A DNA stretch of 11,268 nt from UBA927 sp964361785 (GTDB taxonomy: Bacteria; Patescibacteriota; Microgenomatia; UBA10105; UBA927). The stretch covers positions 1 through 11,268 of the forward strand of contig CAYIBX010000029.1 in assembly GCA_964361785.1 (NCBI GenBank). Reading direction: 5' to 3'. The translations under genes were made by a program, and so were the position numbers. Shown piece by piece: positions 1 to 5,608 of this stretch; positions within the stretch are counted from its first letter, which is position 1; each line of letters opens with the position of its first letter. The notes under the pieces were generated by a model, which saw only the letters and a program-made list of their open reading frames with translations, was not told where the DNA came from and made no database searches.

Positions 1-81
1 TGTTCATATCCCTTTAGTGTGCCTGATTATGGGGAATTACGCAACACGTCTAATAATAAGTTGCGCGTTGTATTTCCGCCC

Positions 82-110
82 TTGTCAAAGATCACGTTTT
101 ATTTCATGAT
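82..110 (+). promoter_or_regulatory. Possible promoter of the surface-protein gene
   Basis: TTGTCA (82-87) is followed after 17 bases by CATGAT (105-110). The -35 matches the consensus at 5 of 6 positions and the -10 at 4 of 6. The predicted transcription start, near 117, is almost on the ATG at 119, so the mRNA would be nearly leaderless. Weak on its own; the same geometry recurs at better promoters in the window. Bases 1-81 show nothing else I can support. Confidence 0.3.
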
Positions 111-118
111 AGGAAGGT

Positions 119-1270
119 ATGGGGAAAGCCAAAAAGCAAAAAAAGCGCGTTTTCAAAACGCCCCGTTTACGTACGCGTGGAATTCTGTCGCGTTTTAGTT
201 GGTCATCTCTTTTTGTTCTCGTTATTATTTTTATCGGCGTCATTTTGTCTGTTTTTGCTGCGCTTCGTCCTACACCACCTACAGGCAAAGCAGCACAATG
301 TGACACAAGCAATTGCAATCAGTGTCTCAATGGAAATTATTGGATGATTACCAACTTTACCGGTACGACTGATCCGGACGGGGATCAGGAATTGTGTTCC
401 TATAGCGGTAGAGCTGCTACCTGTGGTGGCACACCATATTGTTGTCCGAGTGCTGGGCAACAATGGACGACCAATATGAGCGCATGCCCAACGGCCAACA
501 GTCCGACTTCTGCCCCCACCGCGACTAAAGCTCCGACAAATTATCCTACCTATACTCCATATCCTACCTATACCCCGTATCCCACGAATGCGCCAAATAT
601 CACCGCGACACCGCGTCCCACCAGTACGCCTCGCCCCACCAGTACGCCGCGTCCTACTAGTACTCGTACGCCGACCAAGACTCCGACTCCCACTCCTATC
701 CCAGCGCTCTCGTCAGTGTGCGGAAAGTCATGTACTTCTGATAGCGATTGTCAGTTGGGGTTAACGTGTGCGACCGTTTTTAGCACCTTGAAGGCTTGTC
801 GCAACCGCTTGTGTCAGGAAAATACGGGATGCACGTGCGGCGAGGGGAATAATCCATTTCTTTTTGCTACCCCTACGCCATTTGTAGGTTCCAGCGGTTC
901 ATTACGGGTATTGCCCGTTTCTATCGGTGGTTTTACGGATAGTAAATCTCAGACAGGAGTTCAACCGGCGATTTCTGGTACGTCAGAGCCAGATGCCAAA
1001 ATTACGATTACTATATATCCAGATGGAATTGGGGCAGAAGTATATGCCGATAAAAATGGCAAATGGTCGTTTAAGCCGACGAAAAAGTTGACTGCAGGAC
1101 CCAAAAGCATTCTCGTCGTTGCGACTAAAGAAGGGGCACAAGGCCAGATTTCGAAAGAATTTACCGTCAAAGGTGGGGGAAAGAGTAATCCGTTTGGCAT
1201 GATCCTTCTTGCCATGATCATCATAGCCGTCGGCTTCGGTGGCTACGTCTTCTGGAAATCAAATCAGTAG
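119..1270 (+). CDS. Cys-rich, Thr/Pro-repeat surface protein with Ig-like domain and two membrane anchors
   Basis: A 383-residue envelope protein of unknown specific role. Order seen: basic N-terminus (1-29), membrane helix (about 31-50), a first Cys-rich segment (C61-C123), a Thr/Pro-rich linker (about 124-197), a second Cys cluster (C201, C205, C211, C217, C227, C232, C238, C240), a beta-rich Ig-like domain (about 282-350), and a C-terminal membrane helix (about 359-378) with a short basic tail. The linker holds YPTYTP-type repeats (142-156) and TPRPTS repeats (164-181), also visible as DNA repeats at about 542-586 and 608-661. The even Cys numbers suggest disulfides, so the middle is probably extracytoplasmic. 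The start has AGGA four bases upstream. It is the only gene before the palindromic unit on this strand. It could be an adhesin or surface-display protein, which is inference from architecture only. Confidence 0.85.
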   Translation: MGKAKKQKKRVFKTPRLRTRGILSRFSWSSLFVLVIIFIGVILSVFAALRPTPPTGKAAQCDTSNCNQCLNGNYWMITNFTGTTDPDGDQELCSYSGRAATCGGTPYCCPSAGQQWTTNMSACPTANSPTSAPTATKAPTNYPTYTPYPTYTPYPTNAPNITATPRPTSTPRPTSTPRPTSTRTPTKTPTPTPIPALSSVCGKSCTSDSDCQLGLTCATVFSTLKACRNRLCQENTGCTCGEGNNPFLFATPTPFVGSSGSLRVLPVSIGGFTDSKSQTGVQPAISGTSEPDAKITITIYPDGIGAEVYADKNGKWSFKPTKKLTAGPKSILVVATKEGAQGQISKEFTVKGGGKSNPFGMILLAMIIIAVGFGGYVFWKSNQ

Positions 1271-1299
1271 TTCTCTGTGCCCTTAGTTATAATACCGGT

Positions 1300-1381
1300 C
1301 TTTAGGATATGTTCTATCCAGAATGTCTTATATCCAGCTTTAGGACCTGTTATATTCAGCTTTAGGGAATGTTATATCCAG
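1300..1381 (+). repeat. Tandem 22-bp repeats, about 3.7 units
   Basis: Units begin CTTTAGG and end TATCCAG or TATTCAG: 1300-1321, 1322-1337 (a 16-base unit lacking the first part), 1338-1359 and 1360-1381. A further partial CTTATTTTAC follows. The 22-bp period is about two helical turns, so each unit presents the same DNA face. They lie in the gap between the surface-protein stop and the left palindrome, and I see no copy on the other side of the unit. They could be operator-like binding sites or a neutral minisatellite. Confidence 0.75.
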
Positions 1382-1402
1382 CTTATTTTACACATGAAAT
1401 TC

Positions 1403-1410
1403 TTTATGAA
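1403..1410 (+). repeat. 8-bp direct repeat TTTATGAA, left copy
   Basis: TTTATGAA lies one base outside the 18-bp inverted repeat at 1412. The second copy (2348-2355) lies eight bases outside the right end. The unequal distances make a simple target-site duplication doubtful; AT-rich chance matching is possible. Confidence 0.3.
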
Positions 1411-1415
1411 TTCCC

Positions 1416-1459
1416 ATGTTGTCTTTTACACTAGCGGCCGCATTAGTAATTGACAACAT
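1416..1459. repeat. Left 44-bp interrupted palindrome with GCGGCCGC core
   Basis: Outer arms ATGTTGTC (1416-1423) and GACAACAT (1452-1459) are exactly symmetric about the core GCGGCCGC (1434-1441). TTAC/GTAA pairs inside the arms; the remaining spacer positions do not pair. Because the core is itself self-complementary with no loop, the site looks more like a two-fold protein-binding site than a simple hairpin. The right arm overlaps TTGACA (1450-1455), a candidate -35 of the downstream gene, so a bound protein could block transcription. Confidence 0.9.
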
Positions 1460-1474
1460 TGAAATTTATATAAT
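1450..1474 (+). promoter_or_regulatory. Candidate promoter of the PaaX-like gene, overlapping the left palindrome
   Basis: Both hexamers are perfect consensus: TTGACA (1450-1455) and TATAAT (1469-1474). The spacer is only 13 bases, well short of the usual 16-18, so the two may not work together; TATAAT may use another -35, or the short spacing may require an activator or DNA distortion. The -35 lies in the palindrome arm, the expected geometry for autoregulation. Confidence 0.45.
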
Positions 1475-1498
1475 TACAGAGTTAAATAGTAATTGTAT

Positions 1499-1505
1499 GG
1501 AGGTG
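1499..1505 (+). promoter_or_regulatory. Strong Shine-Dalgarno sequence of the PaaX-like gene
   Basis: GGAGGTG sits six bases before the ATG at 1512 and fixes the start. It is the clearest ribosome binding site in the window; most neighbouring genes have none. Confidence 0.85.
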
Positions 1506-1511
1506 TAAGCG

Positions 1512-2321
1512 ATGCGAGTACGAAAAATCGTGAGCAAACAACTTTTAGAAATTTCTGAATTGGTATTTTCTCATGCAGTGGATGCGACGCTTGCGGTTGT
1601 GGCGTATTTGGTCGCATTTGGGGATATTCAAACTCAGTTTAGCGCACCATTTCATGCACGAATTGAGTCTGAAAAATTTCTTCGGACAGTAAATTATGAT
1701 GCAATTAAATATGCACTTATTACTGCAAGTAAACATGGATTTATCAAACGTAAACGTCATGCAATGCCGGAAATTACGAAAGCGGGGATGAAACGATTAT
1801 CTTCTGTGATTCCATCCTATGACGAAATTCGTATGTGGGACAAACGGCTGCACATCGTGACCTATGATATACCAGAAAAGAAAAAGCATACGCGAGATGT
1901 ATTGAGGATGTATCTTAAGCAGATTGGGTGTGCAAAACTTCAGGCGTCAGTCTGGTTGACGCCGTATGATCCTATCGATATTATTCGACAATTTATTAAA
2001 GAAAAAGAAATTGAGGGGACCGTCATCGTGTCAAATCTTGGCATAGATGCATCCATCGGCGATGAGACAATACAAGAGCTTGTTTTTAGGATTTATAACC
2101 TTCAAGGATTGGAAGATCGGTATAGAGAATGGTTGGAAAAATATGAAGGGGGATCAATATCCGTTATCGGGTATAAAGGATTTTGTGAGTATTTAGCTAT
2201 TTTAAAGGATGATCCGCAATTGCCATTTGCACTCCTTGAAAAGAAGTGGATCGGGGAACGAGCGTATAAAATAATTAAACCAGTATTTTCTATGTTGTCT
2301 TTTGCTAGAGCGGCCGCATAG
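1512..2321 (+). CDS. PaaX-like protein with Cas2-like domain
   Basis: A 269-residue protein with the three-part layout of the PaaX family, named for the repressor of phenylacetate catabolism. Residues 20-100 are a winged-helix-like DNA-binding region. Residues 112-182 form a Cas2-like ferredoxin fold: LHIVTYDIPEKKKH with D119 where Cas2 carries its catalytic Asp, then LKQIGCAKLQASVWL. Residues 185-265 match the PaaX C-terminal domain, with DDPQLP near 233-238 and KKWIGERA near 244-251. Automatic pipelines may label it Cas2, but it is far longer than Cas2 (about 90-100 residues) and no cas gene or CRISPR array is nearby. The last residues (SFARAAA) are encoded by the right palindrome. Likely DNA-binding and possibly autoregulatory; nuclease or transposition activity is speculative. 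Confidence 0.85.
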   Translation: MRVRKIVSKQLLEISELVFSHAVDATLAVVAYLVAFGDIQTQFSAPFHARIESEKFLRTVNYDAIKYALITASKHGFIKRKRHAMPEITKAGMKRLSSVIPSYDEIRMWDKRLHIVTYDIPEKKKHTRDVLRMYLKQIGCAKLQASVWLTPYDPIDIIRQFIKEKEIEGTVIVSNLGIDASIGDETIQELVFRIYNLQGLEDRYREWLEKYEGGSISVIGYKGFCEYLAILKDDPQLPFALLEKKWIGERAYKIIKPVFSMLSFARAAA

Positions 2322-2335
2322 GTAAAAGACAACAT
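2292..2335. repeat. Right 44-bp interrupted palindrome with GCGGCCGC core
   Basis: It has the same length, outer arms and core as the left copy: ATGTTGTCTTTT (2292-2303), GCGGCCGC (2310-2317) and AAAAGACAACAT (2324-2335), symmetric about 2313.5. It spans the last codons and stop (2319-2321) of the PaaX-like gene. In inverted orientation identity with the left copy continues beyond the palindrome, giving the 18-bp terminal repeat; in direct orientation the match stops at the palindrome edge. Confidence 0.9.
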
Positions 2336-2347
2336 GGGATTATTTGA

Positions 2348-2355
2348 TTTATGAA
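2348..2355 (+). repeat. 8-bp direct repeat TTTATGAA, right copy
   Basis: Identical to 1403-1410 on the other side of the palindromic unit. It may be a displaced target duplication, an older insertion scar, or coincidence in AT-rich DNA. Confidence 0.3.
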
Positions 2356-2366
2356 ACGATGATAAC

Positions 2367-2783
2367 CTATCCAATAGGTGAGTCATTTATGATAGGGCGA
2401 GTTCGTACAGGAACCCAAATGCGCATATTTCTATCATGGCGTGTCAATTCTGCTACTTCGGTGAATCCATGCTCTTCTATGAATATTCGTTGCTCATCAC
2501 TTAATTTATTAAGTGGAATTAATCGACTTACTCTCTCAAGTGCCATCCCAGAAAATTCATAGACTGTGATAGGTCCACCTCCCATACTGTAGTCGGTCAT
2601 AGGTTGTATTCGTCGTATTTCTGAATTAAAAATATCATCGTCATCAAATCCTTGTGCCTTGAGTGCAGTATATGCTGTGGGGTTTGTTGGAAATTCAATT
2701 TTTTTAGGATCTTCTGTGACAATGCGGAGAGGGCGAGGACCAAGGATATATCTTGTTATTCGTTCAGCAGAGCTTGCTGTCAT
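2367..2783 (-). CDS. Hypothetical protein downstream of nusG
   Basis: A 138-residue protein that I do not recognise. The frame stays open upstream to 2858 inside nusG, but the ATG at 2783 lies ten bases after the nusG stop, fits an operon arrangement and avoids a 65-base overlap. No Shine-Dalgarno sequence precedes it (AATATATCT), as for nusG. The product is soluble: no signal peptide or membrane helix, an acidic stretch FDDDDIF near the middle, and a C-terminal part with IFIEEHGFTEVAEL and RIWVPVRTRP. It takes the operon place where rplK usually follows nusG. A 6-bp stem (ACCTAT/ATAGGT, 2365-2379) overlaps the stop but has no T-tract, so I do not call it a terminator. Confidence 0.65.
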   Translation of the reverse strand: MTASSAERITRYILGPRPLRIVTEDPKKIEFPTNPTAYTALKAQGFDDDDIFNSEIRRIQPMTDYSMGGGPITVYEFSGMALERVSRLIPLNKLSDEQRIFIEEHGFTEVAELTRHDRNMRIWVPVRTRPIINDSPIG

Positions 2784-2793
2784 AGATATATTA

Positions 2794-3354
2794 TTAAAGT
2801 TTCGCGATTTGTAAAAAGTCGAGTTCGACTGGGGTTTCTCTTCCAAATATTGATACAAGCACTTTCACTTTGCCTTTCTCATCATCGATTGATTCGATAC
2901 TGCCCAAGAAGTCTGCAAATGGACCGTCGACAATCTTTACTGCTTCATTTACCACAAATGCCGCTTTGTAGCGCGGCGCTTCCATTTCCATGAATTTACG
3001 GATGGCGTCTACTTCTTTTTCGGAAATGGGTGTGGGTTTGTTACCAGCTCCTACAAATGCCGTGACACCTTGAGTCGTACGAACTGCTAGCCACGAATCA
3101 TCTGCTAAAATCATTTTTACTAAAATATATCCGGGGAAAATTTTTTCTTTGATTTCTTCTTTTTTTCCGTGTGAGACTTTGACGATATTGCGGGTAGGGA
3201 CAACGATATCAAAAATTTTGTGGGCCAATTTTTGCGTCTCTATGCGTTGCTTTAAATTCGCGGCTACTTTGTTTTCATGTCCTGAATACGTGTGCACGAC
3301 GTACCATCGTCCTGCAGAAGAGTCTATTGGATCAGTTGCGAGTATATCTGTCAT
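2794..3354 (-). CDS. nusG: Transcription termination/antitermination protein NusG
   Basis: NusG binds the RNA polymerase clamp through its NGN domain and suppresses pausing; its KOW domain links polymerase to Rho or ribosomal protein S10. At 186 residues it has the normal size. The NGN domain starts at WYVVHTYSGHENKVAANL (17-34) and continues through FPGYILVKM (73-81) and the loop GVTAFVGAGNKPTPI (96-110). The KOW motif is about 133-165 (VKIVDGPFADFLGSIESID). There is no insertion between the domains. It follows the secE stop by three bases with no Shine-Dalgarno sequence, so it is probably translated by coupling. Confidence 0.97.
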   Translation of the reverse strand: MTDILATDPIDSSAGRWYVVHTYSGHENKVAANLKQRIETQKLAHKIFDIVVPTRNIVKVSHGKKEEIKEKIFPGYILVKMILADDSWLAVRTTQGVTAFVGAGNKPTPISEKEVDAIRKFMEMEAPRYKAAFVVNEAVKIVDGPFADFLGSIESIDDEKGKVKVLVSIFGRETPVELDFLQIAKL

Positions 3355-3357
3355 AGG

Positions 3358-3570
3358 TTATTTAAAGACTGTTGATGTTATTTTTAAAAATAGTATATCG
3401 AGTCCGCCGATAAAGAGTCCGACAGCCAATGATATCACGATCACTGCGGCTGTAAGTCGTGTCGCTTCAGCCCTCGTCGGCCATGTTACTTTGGACAGCT
3501 CACTTACCACTTCAGAAAAGAATTTCGTCGGTGCAATATTTGGCAATCTCGGCGCGACAGGTTTGTCCAT
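3358..3570 (-). CDS. secE: Preprotein translocase subunit SecE
   Basis: SecE is the small essential subunit that clamps SecY in the membrane translocon. The 70-residue product has the short single-helix form common outside the gamma-proteobacteria: an amphipathic segment with the conserved SELSKVTWPTRAEA (23-36) followed by one membrane helix (about 41-62). I chose the ATG at 3570; a TTG nine bases upstream is also in frame. GAGGGGG lies about ten bases before the ATG. The secE-nusG pairing is a classic conserved operon and confirms both calls. Confidence 0.96.
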   Translation of the reverse strand: MDKPVAPRLPNIAPTKFFSEVVSELSKVTWPTRAEATRLTAAVIVISLAVGLFIGGLDILFLKITSTVFK

Positions 3571-3580
3571 ATAAAACAAG

Positions 3581-3595
3581 CCCCCTCATTGGGGA
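3581..3595 (-). promoter_or_regulatory. 5' leader hairpin of secE holding its Shine-Dalgarno sequence
   Basis: Read on the minus strand, TCCCC-AATGA-GGGG forms a 4-bp GC stem with a 5-base loop starting almost at the predicted transcription start (about 3597). The descending strand is GAGGGGG, the only ribosome-binding-like sequence before the secE ATG, so folding would sequester it. It is too weak and lacks a direct T-tract to be called a terminator of the upstream gene. Confidence 0.4.
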
Positions 3596-3603
3596 CAAAA
3601 CTA

Positions 3604-3632
3604 ACTATATCAAATCTGACAAAGGATGTAAA
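3604..3632 (-). promoter_or_regulatory. Promoter of the secE-nusG operon
   Basis: On the minus strand TTTACA (3627-3632) is followed after 17 bases by TATAGT (3604-3609). Each matches five of six consensus positions at ideal spacing. The predicted start near 3597 leaves a leader of about 27 bases before the secE ATG, containing the GC hairpin. Confidence 0.65.
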
Positions 3633-3644
3633 TTGGGAAATAGG

Positions 3645-5549
3645 TTATGGGGTCAATGCTTCAAACATTTTCACCATGCGGCCAATGTCGTTGGTTATTG
3701 CTGGATCCACACAGGCTCCTTCATCTATTCCTTCGGCATACTGAAGCCTTGTGGTTGCAACTCTGTCTCCGGTCCAAGCACTGCATGATTCTGGTCGTAG
3801 ATTGCCTGTATAAAAATTTATAGGTCCAAATTGTGGAGACACACAAGAATTCGGAACTTCTTCGTATGCATGGCTTTGATCCTCAGAAATTTCTCTTGCA
3901 GCCATAAATGCTGCATCCGTAAAATTGCAGGGATTAAATGAAGAAGGATCTAGTGCCTTTACTACTTCATCCATTCCTTCTACCTTAACTTGAAAATATT
4001 TTCCGTCATACGGATTTTTTCCATCTTCCATATATTGATCCCACCATGATTGGATAAATCCAAATGGTCCGACGGCACCTTCTCCACCAGCGAATTCTTG
4101 GCAACTTGGCATGGGATCTTGATTATTGCAATCGCTATATTCTTCAATGGCTTTGTCATCAGACCAATTCCATTCACTGTGGTTAAATGCGCCTTCGTGA
4201 TACATAGTAGCTAAGAGAACTGATGCAGGCACTTTGTAGGTATCAGCAGCAGTTTCCAATACTTTTATAGCAAGAGGTGAGAGTCCTGAGCCGAATACGG
4301 CTTGTTGATCTGAAGACATAAAAGATTTAGCACTGCTTTGATTTGCGATAGAGCATTTGTTATCGCTTGGTTTTTGCGCTTTTTCTTTGATTACATCTAT
4401 CGGACACTGGAGTGGTTTTTTGTCACATTCAAGTGGTACGGCAGTATCGCCAGACCCAAGAGCCGCTCCTATTCCATCAGGTGTTACGGCACATCCTGCT
4501 TGTGACATGCGGGTTTTCATGTTGTTTACCAAATTTGTCGGGCTTTCAATTTCTGAGCAGTTGTCAAAAAATTTTACACAATATTCATACGTGGTCATGG
4601 CATTACCTACTACTTTTTTCTTACTCATAAATTCTGGAAGAAAGTTAAATGCCCAGCCACGTGAAGTCGCAGCTTGGATAGTCTCGGGAAATGGTGATTT
4701 TTCCACTTCTTTTGCTGTTGCGTCGCCGACGTGTGCAAATTCCATAGAGTGAGCATCTACTTTTTCTTCGGTTAATCGTACTGCATATTTTGCTTTGGAT
4801 TTTTCATATTCTGCATCACCGTCTGCTTCGCTGCCAGAAATAATAATAGTTATTGGCATCCTTAGATATACCCATACTTCCTGTAAAAATGCACCAAGAC
4901 TTGTGATATCGGTTTCTACGGGAGGATGGGGCTTTGCGGATTCTCGATAGTCGCAGAATTTGGTTGGATCAGCATCATTTATTTTTATAGGTGGTCGATC
5001 CCAATTATATTTATCGTTTTTTGGCGTTTTTTGGACTAATCCCAACAGTGCATTTGCATTATATGCGGTTTGCATAGCGCCTTGAGAATCTTCCCAGTTT
5101 TCGGAAATTTGTGGTTTGGAGGCGGGGACATCTTCTCGTATAAAGCCTGAGTATTTTTCTGTATTTGTTGAGACGGCACAAAAAATAGCATAAATGAGAT
5201 TTTCGGATGTGTAAGGGATAGAGTTATCACGAACGACTTGAGGATTTAAAAATTGTACAAATTTTTCACCAAGTTCTTTGTAGGGCGTGAGCACAGGCAT
5301 CGCAATTTGTTGCGTTTTATGAAATATTGGCGTAATTAAATCTGATACGATATATCCAAACGGAGTGCCTTCAAGAACTTTTATAAGTGCTGCATCGCCT
5401 AATTTTGTCACTGCAAAGTCATACGGACCGCGAAAATATGTTTCTGGGAGATCTTTTCCTCCACTATCTTCTACAGATGCGTTTACATGAATAACAGGGA
5501 GAAGCAAAAAGAATCCAAAAATAAGACTGAGGGCCAAGCGTCTGAGCAT
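3645..5549 (-). CDS. Secreted protein with C-terminal lytic transglycosylase (lysozyme-like) domain
   Basis: A 634-residue exported protein. Residues 1-24 are a typical signal peptide (MLRR, hydrophobic core, VNAS). The long middle part (25-415) is unfamiliar and contains spaced cysteines. From about 424 the sequence resembles SLT/VirB1-type peptidoglycan lytic transglycosylases: LLATMYHEGAFNH with E452 as the probable catalytic acid, GAVGPFGFIQSWWDQYM (491-507) matching the G-x-G-x-Q motif, and FTDAAFMAARE (543-553) for the third helix motif. Such enzymes cleave glycan strands, often to open the wall for pili or secretion machines. No type IV secretion gene is in view. It is divergent from galU, with about 60 bases between the two starts. 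Fourteen cysteines suggest disulfides outside the cell. The start is the first ATG and gives the signal peptide. Confidence 0.85.
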   Translation of the reverse strand: MLRRLALSLIFGFFLLLPVIHVNASVEDSGGKDLPETYFRGPYDFAVTKLGDAALIKVLEGTPFGYIVSDLITPIFHKTQQIAMPVLTPYKELGEKFVQFLNPQVVRDNSIPYTSENLIYAIFCAVSTNTEKYSGFIREDVPASKPQISENWEDSQGAMQTAYNANALLGLVQKTPKNDKYNWDRPPIKINDADPTKFCDYRESAKPHPPVETDITSLGAFLQEVWVYLRMPITIIISGSEADGDAEYEKSKAKYAVRLTEEKVDAHSMEFAHVGDATAKEVEKSPFPETIQAATSRGWAFNFLPEFMSKKKVVGNAMTTYEYCVKFFDNCSEIESPTNLVNNMKTRMSQAGCAVTPDGIGAALGSGDTAVPLECDKKPLQCPIDVIKEKAQKPSDNKCSIANQSSAKSFMSSDQQAVFGSGLSPLAIKVLETAADTYKVPASVLLATMYHEGAFNHSEWNWSDDKAIEEYSDCNNQDPMPSCQEFAGGEGAVGPFGFIQSWWDQYMEDGKNPYDGKYFQVKVEGMDEVVKALDPSSFNPCNFTDAAFMAAREISEDQSHAYEEVPNSCVSPQFGPINFYTGNLRPESCSAWTGDRVATTRLQYAEGIDEGACVDPAITNDIGRMVKMFEALTP

Positions 5550-5566
5550 ACATTCATCTTACCAAA

Positions 5567-5596
5567 TTGACAAATGAAATTCATGGACAGTACAAT
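5567..5596 (+). promoter_or_regulatory. Promoter of galU
   Basis: A perfect -35, TTGACA (5567-5572), is followed after 18 bases by TACAAT (5591-5596; five of six consensus). The predicted start near 5603 leaves about six bases before the ATG at 5609, so the mRNA would be effectively leaderless. This argues against an earlier TTG start at 5567, which would put the -35 inside the gene. Confidence 0.7.
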
Positions 5597-5608
5597 TGCA
5601 CATGCGTC

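Larger units (their letters stand above)
1412..2339 (+). mobile_element. Palindrome-bounded one-gene unit carrying a PaaX/Cas2-like protein (putative mobile element)
   Basis: This 928-bp unit has perfect 18-bp terminal inverted repeats: TCCCATGTTGTCTTTTAC at 1412-1429 and its reverse complement at 2322-2339. Each terminus continues into a 44-bp interrupted palindrome with GCGGCCGC at the centre, and the unit holds one gene. The right terminus overlaps the 3' end of the gene and supplies its last codons and stop. The compact layout (end, promoter, gene, end) is like an insertion sequence, but the protein is not a known transposase family. No clean target duplication abuts the ends. The alternative is a chromosomal repressor with an operator at each end of its gene. 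The palindromes are certain; mobility is inference. Confidence 0.5.

Noticed and set aside
1434..2317. Two NotI-type sites (GCGGCCGC) suggesting cloning-vector contamination
   Set aside because: Each lies at the exact centre of a longer palindrome with matching arms, one inside a coding end, and flanking DNA is ordinary genomic sequence. No polylinker, resistance gene or vector origin is seen.
1512..2321. A CRISPR-Cas locus, because of the Cas2-like domain
   Set aside because: No Cas1 or other cas gene and no direct-repeat array are present. The 22-bp repeats at 1300-1381 are head-to-tail without spacers.
2365..2379. Terminator hairpin ACCTAT/ATAGGT at the end of the hypothetical gene
   Set aside because: Six AT-rich base pairs with no T-tract on either strand, and it overlaps coding sequence.
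3149..3788. Plus-strand open frames across nusG, secE and the transglycosylase gene
   Set aside because: Antisense shadows of confident genes with no start signals or recognisable domains.
5567..5608. Longer GalU start at TTG 5567
   Set aside because: The TTG is part of a perfect -35 (TTGACA) correctly spaced from TACAAT, and the added residues have no family similarity.
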